A stretch of DNA of 64,000 bases from Porphyra umbilicalis (lineage: Eukaryota; Rhodophyta; Bangiophyceae; Bangiales; Bangiaceae). The position numbers and the translations under genes were made by a program. The notes under the pieces were generated by a model. It did not search any database. It was not told the origin of the DNA and was given only the letters and a program-made list of their open reading frames with translations. Position 1 is the stretch's first letter; each line of letters opens with the position of its first letter. Where the stretch lies: positions 1 to 64,000 of the forward strand of contig KV918845.1 of assembly GCA_002049455.2 (NCBI GenBank), in the 5' to 3' direction. Positions 41,602 through 52,689 of the stretch are shown here, in pieces.

Positions 41602-42492
41602 CTACGAAATGGATGCAAAAAACTCTTGCGCCGACCTGGGGGCGGGGGCGTGTGCGCCAGCCCGGACGCGGGGCGCGGCCGGTACAGAAGGTAGCAGTGG
41701 AGCTCCCACTGACGGTGGCGCCGGCAACGCGGTGGCCGGGGCCGGTGGCGTCGGCGCCGAGTTGGCCTTGGCAACTTGTGCGCGGTACTCCGTGGCGTTC
41801 GTAGCGAGCCTCGAAAAAAGGGCGCACGCCCCCCACGACCTCTGGCAAACGGCAAGCCGCGGCTCCAGGTCCTCTAGGAACTCAATAGCAGAGGCCAATG
41901 TGGCCCGCGGCTGGTTACAAAACGTTACCTTCTCGAAGTAGGTTGCCGCCCTCTTGGTCAGCCGATGCAGCTCCTTCTCGTCTGCGGCAGAGATTCCCAG
42001 CTCTGGCGCGCCGACGACCTTCATCCGGTTCACGGATTTGCCGGTCGGCATTGGCACGGAGCGGCGCCCCGCGTGCTTGTCCTTGTCAAACTCAAACCCC
42101 CTCTGTCCGCTTGTGCGCCCCCGGATGCGCTCCGACTTTTTAGGTCGGGAGCGAGCCGGCATCGGGGCCTCGGGTGAAGCTTGCACAGAGCTGGAAACGG
42201 CCGCCAACCTGCCCACACCGCCTCCGCCAGGGGACTGGGAAGTAGCCCCCTGCGTGGCCGGATACACCGACCGCACCTCAATCGGCCGCCGCGGAAGAGG
42301 CGGAACCGGCCGCGCCGACAATCGGTGGGGCGCCCGTGCCGACATGCCCGTGGGGGAGGGGCCGAATGTTGAACGAGTGGAAGGCGCCGGCGGATTCCCA
42401 CGGCGGTCCGGTCCGGATCTGAGCCATAGACGACGCGGGGCGGTGGGGGGCGGGGTGGATGTCGCCGCCGATAGGCATGCGGCTACCGCCAC
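41602..42492 (-). CDS. Second protein of the CACTA element (unknown, TnpA position)
   Basis: The open frame encodes about 296 residues but begins without a clear ATG. A T-rich stretch ending in TCCCAG at about 42508 suggests a splice acceptor, so an upstream exon is likely. The N-terminal half is Pro/Ser/Arg-rich. Residues ~165-235 form a non-repetitive, probably helical block (ISAADEKELHRLTKRAATYF, then LASAIEFLEDLEPRLAV). The end is Ala/Pro-rich. CACTA elements usually encode a second DNA-binding protein (TnpA) beside the transposase. This ORF occupies that position, but I see no similarity that proves it. Confidence 0.45.
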   Translation of the reverse strand: MAVAACLSAATSTPPPTAPRRLWLRSGPDRRGNPPAPSTRSTFGPSPTGMSARAPHRLSARPVPPLPRRPIEVRSVYPATQGATSQSPGGGGVGRLAAVSSSVQASPEAPMPARSRPKKSERIRGRTSGQRGFEFDKDKHAGRRSVPMPTGKSVNRMKVVGAPELGISAADEKELHRLTKRAATYFEKVTFCNQPRATLASAIEFLEDLEPRLAVCQRSWGACALFSRLATNATEYRAQVAKANSAPTPPAPATALPAPPSVGAPLLPSVPAAPRVRAGAHAPAPRSAQEFFASIS

Positions 42493-43532
42493 GGCCGCCG
42501 CCGAATTTTCTGGGACACAGTTACAGACCGAAAAGAAACCAATCGAACGAAAGGGAAGGCAGAACGAAGGGATAGCAGCTCGAACAATAATGACACGTGG
42601 GGATGTTGGTGACCATATGCGCTTGAGAATCCTTCCATACGAGGGAAGGTCGGCGGTGCGACAAAGAGAGAGAGAACCCGCACACCCACACCACCCGGCT
42701 CACATGTGTGACATGTTGTGGACACGAAAGGTTTGCCGGAAAGAGATGGGAAAACAGAACTGCAAAGCACGTACCTCCGTCAACGTCAGCGCGTGTACGT
42801 TTGACCCGCGCCATAGTGGTCCGTACGCCACGGAGACAGCGGTGGGGACAAGACCCGAGGGGGACGTGGTCGGTCAAGCACAAGAAGAGCACAGGAATAC
42901 AGAGCGCCAATGCGGTGGCAGGGATAGTGGGGACATGCCCGGTCGCGGGCCACGTACCGTCGGCACGACGGCGGTGGAAGTGCCGGGGCGCGACGACGAT
43001 GAGCACGGTGGGCAGTATGAGGGCGTGGGCGCTGCACGCACACTGACGATCGCAGGTCGTGAGGAGCCTTCCAGACGCACTCGCCCTGAATAGACTGTGG
43101 GCATTCAACCCCTTCAGAAGCACACGCAAACGGTGGTGGCGGACGCTTGCCCCTCGCTCGAGCCCTGTGTGCGCCACCCCCCCTCGTGGCCTCGTCACGG
43201 GCCCCCCCCCTGTGATCGCCGACAAGCTGGGTGAGGAGATATCCCACAAACTCCACCGCGAATCCCAGATTCTGGGGCGGAGAAGCTCCCTCACGCTGGG
43301 AGAGAGCAGAATAGACGGCGGCTGCTGGCGGCCGTCGAAAGTCCCTATGAAGAGATCCTCAAGTCAAATTTCACGGCGGGCATGGACATTTGCGGCACTA
43401 AGTAAACTAGCACAGCCTGCAAGGTCCTGGCTTTCCACTTTGTCAAGTTGCCTTGATATAAGTGAGTAAGCAGCCAGTTGCTAGTTATTATTCCAAAAAT
43501 AGAAGTCACTTCGCGACACAAGCCACCCTTAC

Positions 43533-46469
43533 CTACTGAGTGTCAGAGAACGGCTCTCGACAAAACAAAACGAAGTGCACCCCCTCCCTCTCCACCGTGC
43601 CGACCACTTCGGCCAAAGCCCCGACGGGCACATGGTAGCGCGTACCTCCCACACCAGAGATGCACTCAATGCCAAACTTGGTCGCAGCGTATCCGTTACG
43701 GCCGGGGCGGTCCTTTGCCGACTTAACACGCTCCACGTAAGCAAAAGCCATCGGACGCCCATCGATGAAAACGGCCGCGTAATGCAGGGCCGCCGCAAAC
43801 GTGGAGACAGGCCGCTGTTCCGGGGGGCCCCCTCGACGGCGCACCATCTCGGTAGAGTTGATTCGCAGAAGGTAGTTCCTGCGCCGGTGCTTGTGACAAT
43901 CCGACCCCATGGGCTGAGATCCTGCAGTTTTCCCTGAAGCCAACTCCAAGCGGTAGTACTTCAACGCCAGAATCTCTTGCGGGACTTCGTCTACCGCTTC
44001 TTGCGCCAGCACAGCCCGCATGCTGGCCAACTCCGCGCCGCAGAGATAAGCGGCCGCGCTCCTGGGCGGGAGCAAAGTGCAACTGGGACCGATATCCTGG
44101 AGAATTTTCAGGCCGCCACGAGTAGGCCCGGCCTCCTTCGGGGGCTTGACAGTTGCCGCGACCCACTCTTGCGGTAGAAATTGTTGACCGAAGGAAGTGA
44201 TCAAATCGGCCTTAAATTGCCGCGTTAAGTTCTCCTCGAGGCTTGCATGAGGTCTTGAGTGCGATCGGATTAACTTACCCAGCGTCCCAATCTTGCGCTC
44301 CATATCAAGCTGCCAACAGACCCAGGCCGGTCCGCATGCCCGGAGCAAGGGGACGATGTCCAGCAGTGTCGAAATAGTGGACAGACACAGCGGTAGCCGC
44401 TCGACTGAGCCGCGGAAGATCTTAGCGTAGTAGTTTGAGACAAAGTACTTGATGTCGTCATCAATCGACTTAATCTCGGCCTCTGACAAGCCACTTGGCC
44501 GAAAGAGGAGACGGCAAGCCCGACAAAGCGCCATGAAGATGTTGTAATATTCGCCGGGGATGCGGCCAGCGAGTAGAACTTCTCCCGTGCACAGAATGAT
44601 GTGCATCCAATCCACTGCCTTAAACGACTTGTGATGAATGTCGATATTCCTTAAGGACCTTGCTTGTGCCCGCGGCACAGTCCGTCGTGCGTTACGGAGC
44701 TCCCGGCCCGCCAATGCCACGGTAGACCTTGGCATGATGTAGGCCTCGTCCTTGTCCTTATTCACCAGCTTTAAGCTAGCAAAAAGCTTCCACAGATGTG
44801 GGACGACGTTCAACAGCACGAAGTGCATCGTGTCGTATGGTGCAGCTGTGGGACCCATGTCCCACAAGTCCCTGAGGTACGGATAGGCCGTGCGCATATC
44901 GGGACTGGGAGCGAAAAATACAGAATAACCCTTGATACCGCTCTTTTGTTCCAGACTTGTCTGGTACGCAACAGTACTGCCCCCTGCGCGTGCGTATTCG
45001 ACGGCCTTCGCTTGTGCCGCAATGCTTTCTGCCGTCCGGCGGGGCGCGGTGCAGTTGTGCACAGAGAATAGCGTCTTGTTGGCACGACCCGGTGTGGGAT
45101 CTTTGAGCGGGTAGTAAATGTGGCTACTTGCCGCCGAGTAGACGCCCTCGAATTCTCGAAGGCGGTTGTATGCGTAGCTGTTAACGCCCTTAGCATTGTA
45201 GAGCTTGTCACATCCTGGTTGGTCCGTCGTAAAGTTGAGCACCCCCGCCCTTAAAACCTGAGGCGTTGCCGAGTTAGCAACCAAAAGTCCGGGAATTCCC
45301 TTGGCAAGCTCGTTTAACTCGCCAGCGATCGGGTGTAGAAAGGACTCGAGGTCGACTGGCTGCCTTGGTACAGGAGCTACTGCGAGAAGCAGCTGGTACT
45401 TGTTGCCCGTCCGCTGGTCGGGGCTCACACTAAGCGGTGTGGCGACGATTGGCCAGCCTTCGAATCCGTTTTGCCTCCAAAACTGGAAGCCATCCGTGCC
45501 CAAGTTTAGTGGCACGAAGACGCCGCCGATAAGGCCACGCTCGCGGAGGAAGCGCCATTTGTCTCCATGGAAGTAGTCATGGACGCCGTCCGGGTCTTCG
45601 TCTGCGGCCTGGCGGGCGGCCGCCATATTCTCGAGCATGGACTTTCCGATGATGGGATCGCCGAGCAGATAGGCTAGCCAGGATGTGAGCGAAAAGTAGG
45701 TGATCTATTTCGCTGGTCTGCCGCCGGTTTCATGGCGCGGCGCGCCGCAGGCATCGCACTCCGTTTGTAGCGCGCGCTTGTGCGTGTATGCCAAACACCC
45801 GTTCCGACAGCAGTCGACCTTGCGAGTTTCCAAGTTTACACTGGCCTTGATGAATTGCTCCAGAAGATAGGGTGTACGGTACTTGGCGGCGGAGGTACCC
45901 AGCCTAAGTAGATCCGCGACGGCCGCTTGCGTTCAATTGTGTTGCACGGCGACAGCATACAACGCCAAATCGGCCCTGTGATCCTTAAACTCGCCAACAG
46001 GGAGGCGAAGTTCATTTGTGGACACAGCTGGCTGGTAGATTGGTGAAGGGGGTGACGTAATTTCATCTTGTGCCTCGGGCTCGACGAGAAACTCAGGTGG
46101 TGGAACATTATTTGCAATATCTGCCTCGTCGCCTTCGTCAGAATCGCTAGATGCGACGCTTGACTCGGGCGTCTCTTCAGCGTCGCATCGGCAGCCGTCG
46201 CGGGCAGGCCCTGACGCCCCGGCGCCAGCGCTTTCCCGACTGGTAGTAGCCGGTCGGGCTTGCCCCCCCGAGGGCCCCCCACCCCCGTGGTGGGGGTGAT
46301 CATTTGCTGGCCCGCCGCCACCCCCACCATATTCGATGTGGCGACGCTTTTCTGGCTGCTTGTGCAGGTAGAACGTCGACCTGGACACTTGCGGAGGGTC
46401 TCCACGTCCGCCATCGGTGCAGGCGTAGCAGTCGCAAAAAAAAAACCCTGCACGGCCTGGTGTCGCCAT
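43533..46469 (-). pseudogene. Tnp2-type (Transposase_21) CACTA transposase
   Basis: The main ORF (45638-43533, 701 codons) has Tnp2 hallmarks: LNLGTDGFQFW, EGWPIVATPLSVSPDQRTGN, VDLESFLHPIAGELNELAKG, YDTMHFVLLNVVPHLWKL and HHKSFKAVDWMHIIL. Upstream in the same frame, 46469-45933 encodes the N terminus (MATPGRAGFFFCDCYACTDG). Between the two lies a Cys-rich stretch (DCCRNGCLAY and CDACGAPRHE) typical of Tnp2. The three parts are separated by two in-frame stops, TGA at 45935-45933 and TAG near 45708. No splice sites around them are obvious. So the copy is either inactive or needs splicing I cannot see. A TATA-like box and a CCAAT box lie about 160-190 bp upstream of the ATG. Confidence 0.85.
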
Positions 46470-46491
46470 GGTGCTGCTGGTAGACAGAAGA

Positions 46492-46514
46492 TGGGGGGGG
46501 GGGGGGGGGGGGGG
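46492..46514. repeat. Poly-G run of about 22 in the CACTA 5' leader
   Basis: A homopolymer just upstream of the transposase ATG on its template. No function can be assigned. Confidence 0.8.
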
Positions 46515-46624
46515 ATGGGCGGGGAGAGGAAGACGACGCGGTGGCGGTGGCGAAGCGTGGACCCGGCGGCGGGCTTGTGCGAATGACTGAGATGAGTTGC
46601 CATCGAGAAGTCAATAGGAGGTGC

Positions 46625-46632
46625 TTTTATAA
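46625..46632 (-). promoter_or_regulatory. TATA box of the CACTA transposase
   Basis: On the complement, TTATAAAA lies about 155 bp upstream of the transposase ATG. A GATTGG (CCAAT complement) sits a little further upstream at about 46655. Position and order fit a core promoter. Confidence 0.5.
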
Positions 46633-47596
46633 GCAGTTTGGGGGAGCCACTGTCCAATCAAATTGCAGTAGGACCCTCCAGCGTGTCGAAGGTACTGGAA
46701 GTCTCGATTGCTTTCCGGATCTTTCCAGTGCTTTGTCGTTTGATCGCCCGTAAGACGCAGAGTCACCCTCCAGCTTACGCTGGAGAGTCGCGCGATTCAT
46801 TGCTGTTTCGAACCTTCCACCCGTGTCACAGTGCCGCCCCGCTCCCCCCCTCAGAGGATTCCCACACGCCACTTCCCGAACGGAGGAACAGTCCTCGCAG
46901 ACACGACCGTGAGGGGGTGGGACACCGCACTGGCTGGCTTGTCAGAATCGGGTGGGGTGCCGCCGCGGGGCGGTCCGCAGGTCTGGTGGGCTCCCAGGAA
47001 TCGGGTGGGTTGCCGCTGGCGATCAACACGGGCACCTGTGTGCGGATCAACCAGGGATTTCCGCGATCTGCTCCACACGGCACCCCGAAATCCAGGGTAA
47101 ATCGCTCCGTGGAAGCCGATTTGACCCGGGATCCCAGGTCTCCTGGGATATTGGGTCAGAAAACCCGGGATATCCCGGCTATTTTTCTTGTAGGGCTGCT
47201 GGATGCGGCCCGCAAAAGAGCCGCCGAGGAGGAGGCCATGTCGGCCCAGCGGCGCGCGCGGAAGGCTACAAGGATAGAGAAGAAGGCAGCCAAGCTCCAA
47301 AGTGACCAAGCGGCCGTTGGAGCCCGGCTGCATATGACTTGTCGTATCTGCGACGTCAGCCGTCACCCTGGGGGGGAGGAGTGCCCACTGGCGAGCGTGT
47401 CCAAAGTGCAAGGATACTTTGGTGGCAGGTTGTGTTATTGCGGAGCACACAGAGAATTGCTCTGTTGGCTTCGAAGGGGCTTCCAAGTAGATGGCGGCTC
47501 ATAGTTCGTGTTTATTTTTTTCTCTGTTGTCTTCTTGGTATCATATCTCAAATCTCCTGGTAAAAACTCTGATCAGATTTGAAATTTTCTGACGTC

Positions 47597-50005
47597 TTCT
47601 CTTTTCCCTGGCCTTTAGGACAGGGTGCTCTCAAAGTGCAGTAATGCACACATATACTTAGATCAAGGGACTTGCTCTCTGTTTCAGAGGTGGCAGTCTG
47701 CATTCGTGTCCTCAGGGATCTGAGGGTGTGTAAGTGTTGGAAGGGTCGCGATGACGCTAAAAACGAATGGAGTTACGTGGCTGAGAAGGACTGTTCTGCC
47801 ACAGGGGTCACTGGGCCCTGACGGCGCCTGCCCCCGTGCCCCCTCTACCGCCCCGAGTTGTGCGCGGTGACCGCGCGCAGCGACTTCCGGGGCTTGACGC
47901 GCCGACAATGACCTGCGGGTGATCGTGCCTGCGCGCCGTCTTCTGTTGCAGCGGCGCGTCGGCGGTTGCTGACGCCATCTAGCGGCGCGGTTACAGGCGC
48001 CTCGTCGCGCGGCGATCAGTCCCACCCGCCTGCCCGTGCGCCGTGTCGACCGTCCTGCCCGCCGTGCGCAGGTGCGCTGCGCCACGGAGTGACGGCCTCG
48101 CCCGTGGGCGCCGCGCGACGCCGGCGGGCCGCCGCCGCTGCGGTGACGGAGGCGGCACCCCTTTCCCCGCCCAACGCCCCCCCCACCACGGCAACGTGGA
48201 TGTACGTGCCCCCGTGCGCGCTCGCCGCCATAGAGCCGGCCGGCGTGCCCGGTGTCAATGCGTCGCCGAGCGCGCCACCGCCCTGAAGGCCAGAGTATTG
48301 CACGCACGTGCCTGGAATCATTACTGTCGGTGTCGACCGACGACATGCATGGCAGCGCGGTGGTGAGAGTCCTTGTCGAGAGAGTCAAGCGGTTGCAAAG
48401 GCAGAACAAACGCGGGGGGATACATGCCAAACTAGAGACAAAGAAAAAGGAAGATCAAGTGGACACGGCATGAAGACCCATCAACAGCGTGGCTATAGGC
48501 AAGAATGAGAATCCAGGGTCACAGTGCTTCCGCGCAGAATCTGGTCGAAACGCACTTTAGCGAACCGCCTCCTGACCCAATGAAACAGTGATTTTGCAAC
48601 GGAAGCTGATGCACCGAGGTCAAACTCTTGTGAGCACCAGAATAGCAAAGCTTCTCTACCCAGCGTTTTGTCCCCGAATCCTTACAACTGAGAAATGCCA
48701 GATTCGAACACGCCCACCGACGGTTCGCCGAACTGTCGTACATTGATCATGGGATCAAATTATGCCCACTTTTTGTTGATCTTGGAGACAGAGCCCGCAG
48801 TACAATCCAGAAGTGCTCGAAAACTGTCTGCACCGATATTCAGTAGGAATCGTCCCCACACCAGCACCTGCAGATTCGACAATTGTCCGGCGAAGTTGCT
48901 GCCAAATGCTCATGAAGTATCATTCCGATTCGCTGGTTCTGATTGTTCTGCGTATCGTGCTGAGAACTGTCCTGAAGTCGGAGTAACATCGTCCTCGGGA
49001 TCGTGCTCAGGACTGTCCTGGCGTCGGAGTACAATCATCATGGGGCTCGTCGTCATAGATTGAGTGAACGAGTGCGCAAGATTAATCTATATTCCTGCCT
49101 CAAGGACTCGATCGTAGATGACATCCTGGACCACTCCGAGTGACGTCGTGAGGAGGGTCTGCCGAAACCGATCAGAGAGCAAGACCTGCCCATGGGGCGT
49201 CGCTCCTGGTCCACGAAACGTGTGCAGAGGGTGCCTCAATGTGACTTGGTAGTCGTGCGACCGACACGCTGTTGCTCGGTGCAGAGGGGATGGGAACTGG
49301 GTAAACATGCGTCGGCTCGCACATGTCCCGGACGCACGCAGTCGTCACTTATGAATGATTTGGTCTACCTTGCATGCAGTAAATTCGTTCTCAGCTCAGT
49401 GGCAATCTCGTCCCCAATCGTCCAAACACAGCATGTCCGGAACTCGCAGTCCCCCAGTCCAATGCATGTCAGAAGCACTCGCACTACAATGCACAGCCGA
49501 CAAGTGACACGTCAGCTTTCGCCATGGGCATTGGTCAAAACGGAGGGAGTGTCGAAACGTTTCAGTTCACGCTGTTGACGGAACAGGCAGTCATTTTATT
49601 TGCGGGAGAGGCAGTCAGACTATCGGTTGAACAAGTCCTCATTTTTTTTCGAAGGACAGTCCCCAAACACGCCTAGTTAAAACAGCCCCAAAGCGGACTT
49701 CTGGCTTTCTCGACTTCTGATTGGCCATATCGCAGTTCGACGAAAGTGTTGCATGCTTCAACTGCGTGGCGGACGATCTGGAAACAATCACCAGAAAGTC
49801 GAGGACGTGTCACCCGGAGGGCTGTTTCTGTGGCTTAATCGCTGCATTGCTGGACAACAATTTACACGAAGCTGTGCCAGTGTTCCGCGGTATCACGGTC
49901 AGACTTCAACTGTCTTGGCATCGTGCCTCAGCCTGGACGTTGAATCGCCCGCAGACACGCTGCCAAATCCCATCACATGGTGGCCATCACACGAGCCGAG
50001 CTCGT
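47597..50005. other. Repeat-rich intergenic stretch, AT-richer part of the window
   Basis: About 2.4 kb. The first 700 bp include a GC-rich island (47,820-48,300) with open frames on both strands but no domains. From 48,500 composition is even. It holds one tandem duplication (listed separately). I see no gene. Confidence 0.45.
48954..49045. repeat. 46-bp tandem duplication
   Basis: Two adjacent 46-bp copies (48954-48999 and 49000-49045), each starting ATCGTGCT and containing ACTGTCCTG and CGTCGGAGTA-like blocks, with moderate divergence. No role is visible. Confidence 0.75.
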
Positions 50006-52650
50006 TTAATCACATTCGTCTGTCTCCAAGCCCCACCCCAGCAGCTGCATCAGAGACGCCGCGAAAGCGTCAGCGTCGGTCCCAAACTGGGCAATCTCAT
50101 CAGCACTAACTGTGTCAGCGCGGTTGAGAGTGGGCACCAGCCCCTCCCACAGGGAGCATGCGCGCCGCCACGCCACCGCGCCGGCCCCCGGGGCGGTGCC
50201 GTCCATCAAGTCAGCCACAAGCCCCAGCTTGCAAACAATTCGATGGCACTCCCGCCCTTCAAACGTCCCACCAGAGTCGGGGGCGGGGGACACGCCGGCG
50301 TCGTGCCGCAAATTCTCACCCATGGAAGTGCAGAAGGCCAGTGCAGCGGCTTCCCCCAGGGAAAAAGTAACGGCTTCCACGGAAAGCTGCAGTAGGGCGA
50401 TTGTGATACCCAGCGTCAGATGGAGAGGCATGGGTGCCACATCCAAGGGGGCAGTCACCATGAGCGGGCGCCGCTCGATTGACAGGTGACGACGCAAGGC
50501 CCTAGGATGTGCGAGCGACCCATTTGGGCCTGCCACGTATCTGACGCACATGCGCAGCGCGTGGGCGACGTCACGTGGCTGACCCGCGCAGCGCCTGGCG
50601 TCTTGGATGCATCCGAAATGCTTGACCATCGCGGCATTCTTGGCGGTTGGCCGTGCCACTGCTGTACACCACAGACAGGGCATGCCAGCACAAGCCCCCG
50701 AGTGGCCCAAAGAAGCGGTCATCCACTTGTAGTCTCTCGTCAGGATGACCTGTACGGTGCGAGGCTCCCCCCGGACTTGGACGCCATTGGCGCGCAGCTC
50801 CTCAATATCAGCTAACCACACAGCACAGATTGCCTCCAGTGCTGCATGGTCATTTGTCTTGCATGGGAACACCCCCAGCAATATTGAGTGACCAACGCTG
50901 GAAGGGTGGCGCTGGTTGGCTATTCCGAGGAAGGCTTTCACCGTGCTTGTCCGGCCGCCCTTGTCCATGCCAACGCATAATTGGACGGGGGGCTTAGCGG
51001 GATCTGCGCTGGCAGGAGCAGCCGCCGCATCGTCATCTGCTCCTTGGCCACCCCGAGGCGAGCTAGCAGTCGCGCCGCCGCCGTCCGTAGACATCCGACC
51101 ACCACCACCACACGTAGATTAATTTGTCGCTGGCGCGTCATGGCTGGCCATCTGACATGCCATGGACGCAGCCGCCGCTGGACTGGCCTCGGGCGCGGTG
51201 CTCAGCAGAGCAGCGCTCCCCAGCAAATCCAGAGCAGACCAGTCAGTGGGGTGCGGGCCGCCAGGTGGAGGATCCCCGTCTTGGTAGCCACTCGGGTGAA
51301 CGGGGGGGGGGCCTTGCCCGGAGCCAGCAAGCGGAACGTCGCTGACCCGCGACACCTCCATGTCGTTGGAATCAGTGGAAGCCGAGTCCCAGCACCGGGA
51401 TGCGTCAGAGGCGGAGCCAGCGTCCTCATAGAGGCAGTCTGGATCGCGAACCGGGCACTCCAAAACTTCTCCGTTGGCGACCAAGTCGTCAAGCCGGGCT
51501 TGGACTGCCGCCCTTGGACTGAGCAGGAAAGCCGCTTGGTCACTGGTTGTCACCGCGTGGTGCGCCTCGCTCGAGGCTGCAGCCGCCTCCACACGCAGCG
51601 CCCGCAGTTTGGCTCAACTCTTGCCACCAGCTGCGACGAGGGCGCGAAACCGCCCCCAGGTCACCCCGCTGATGCGGTTGGATACCTTAAATGGCAGCTG
51701 CTCTCGAACAAAGAGAGATGACCACGGCGCGACAGCCAAGCCCCCGCGCGATTTTGCCTGGCTTTGGATCGTGGCAATCGCTGCAGCGGCCGCCGAGGGG
51801 TCCGCCTGGGTGATGCGTGTCACTGCCCCCGCAGCCATCGCTCTGCGACGCCGGCCGTGCCGCGGCCCCACCACCGACTTAATGGCGGTGGGAATCCTCA
51901 CGTATGTGCGGGTCCGTCCGTTTGAAAAAAACGGTAGTGATCTTGTCTGGGCGGGTCCGGCGCAGGTGTGCGTGCATCAGTCCCTCCACGCTGCTGGCGT
52001 CTGGCGCAACAACAATCCCAGGTAGGTCGCCCTGTTGCATGACAGCCGTTGCCGCGGGTGGAACCGACACCCCGCCCACCGAGGCAGACACGCGCGTTGG
52101 TGGGTGCCGCACCGTACGACTGCGCAACTCGGCCGCCGTCTTGCATGCGGGGCAGACCTTTTCGCGGCCAGACGGAGGAAGCTGTGCTTGCACCTCACGT
52201 TTTTTCTGGGACCCACAGGAAAGGGAGGCACGCTGGACCCGGCACGGACGACGCCGCGGCGTCTGTCTTGACGAGAGAATGTAGGAGAGAGTGGAACTGC
52301 GTGCCAAGGCGTTTACAGGCGAGTGGACGGCACGCCGAGTAACGGAACGCCGAGTAGCAAGGCAAACACCATCCGAGGACGGTCCCGTTGGCATTCTCCC
52401 CCTCCCTCACGGCGGACTTTCGCACGCCCAACTTCTTGAAGGCATCAATCGACTCGGCTTCATCGATGACGCCGCAGCCTACCGCCCGCCGCCAGAGGTC
52501 CGCGTCGCCGCCAGGCCTGAGGTAAGGCGAGGAGCACGAGACACACACGTAGGCCGGCCCGGTTCGAATGAACACCCGCTGCAATGTAGCAGAAGCCTCA
52601 TGTCTTCTCAAACCATGCGAAGTGAAGAGGAAAAAGACACAACTGACCAT
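50006..52650 (-). pseudogene. Unclassified repeat-encoded protein, copy 1
   Basis: A coding remnant on the complement, broken at a handful of places. Parts in order from the N terminus: a Cys-rich region (AYVCVSCSSPYL and LGWCLPCYSAF, about 52600-52300), a second Cys pair (KVCPACKTAAE), and a middle helical part (KLRALRVEAAAASSEAHH, then a DQAAFLLSPRAAVQARLDDL block). The last 360-residue part has MDKGGRTSTVKAFLGIANQR, ILLGVFPCKTNDHAAL, LTRDYKWMTASLGHSGACAG and MPCLWC. The pattern D-K-G … (G/R)-D-Y-K … G-x-x-G-A … P-C-x-W-C resembles proteins repeated in several eukaryotic genomes that I cannot name to a superfamily. I see no transposase triad with certainty. It is probably a mobile-element protein. 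Confidence 0.55.
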
Positions 52651-52689
52651 ACCATGGAAACAAGAACAGAAAAGTGGGTTAAGAACTGG

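Larger units (their letters stand above)
41134..47195 (-). mobile_element. CACTA (EnSpm) transposon with 3-bp target duplication CTG
   Basis: A 6,062-bp element. The left end is CCCTACAAGAAAAATC and the right end is its complement (ATTTTTCTTGTAGGG), close to the CACTACAAGAAA ends of plant CACTA elements. It is flanked by CTG at 41131-41133 and 47196-47198, matching the superfamily's 3-bp duplication. Both subterminal regions carry scattered CCCGGGATAT-like repeats in both orientations (for example 41149-41190, 41245-41315, 47085-47185), as CACTA elements do for TnpA-type binding. It carries a Tnp2-type transposase and a second ORF, both on the complement. It sits inside the transposase gene of another transposon. 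Confidence 0.93.
39935..47504 (+). pseudogene. DDE_1 (pogo-like) transposase gene split by an insertion
   Basis: The first part (39935-41133) has an N-terminal helix-turn-helix region (WGIQVSKPWVRRFLCRHH-LYLRTRR) and a DDE domain with aspartates in MIFDETRIV and LLFGDQCSVHV. It also has the family-typical ITAHASHFLQPLDAELFACF. Near 40005 the N-terminal frame (from ATG 39935, NRRLSKDHEDIIVGW) and the main frame differ by one base. After codon CTG at 41131-41133 the CACTA element begins. The gene resumes in the same frame at 47199 with LDAARKRAAEEEAMSAQ, runs through a Cys/His-rich end (CRICDVSRHPGGEECPLA and LCYCGAHRE) and stops at 47504. The gene is therefore dead by insertion. Confidence 0.8.
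39699..47596 (+). mobile_element. Pogo/DDE_1-type DNA transposon, interrupted by a CACTA element
   Basis: Inverted repeats of about 35 bp bound the unit. The left begins GACGTCGGAAAAATTCAAAT at 39699. The complement of the right (47596-47562) begins GACGTCAGAAAATTTCAAAT. Both continue with TGATCAGA and a T-rich end. Without the 6-kb CACTA insertion and one copy of its CTG duplication, the element would be about 1.83 kb, a normal size for a small single-gene transposon. I could not see a target duplication at these repeats, so the true ends may lie slightly outside. Confidence 0.7.

Noticed and set aside
41134-47195. LTR retrotransposon reading of the 6-kb insertion
   Set aside because: The ends are inverted, not direct, the duplication is 3 bp, and the protein is Tnp2-like.
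47684-48430. A 248-codon - strand ORF
   Set aside because: Arg-rich composition without motifs; the same DNA is open on both strands.
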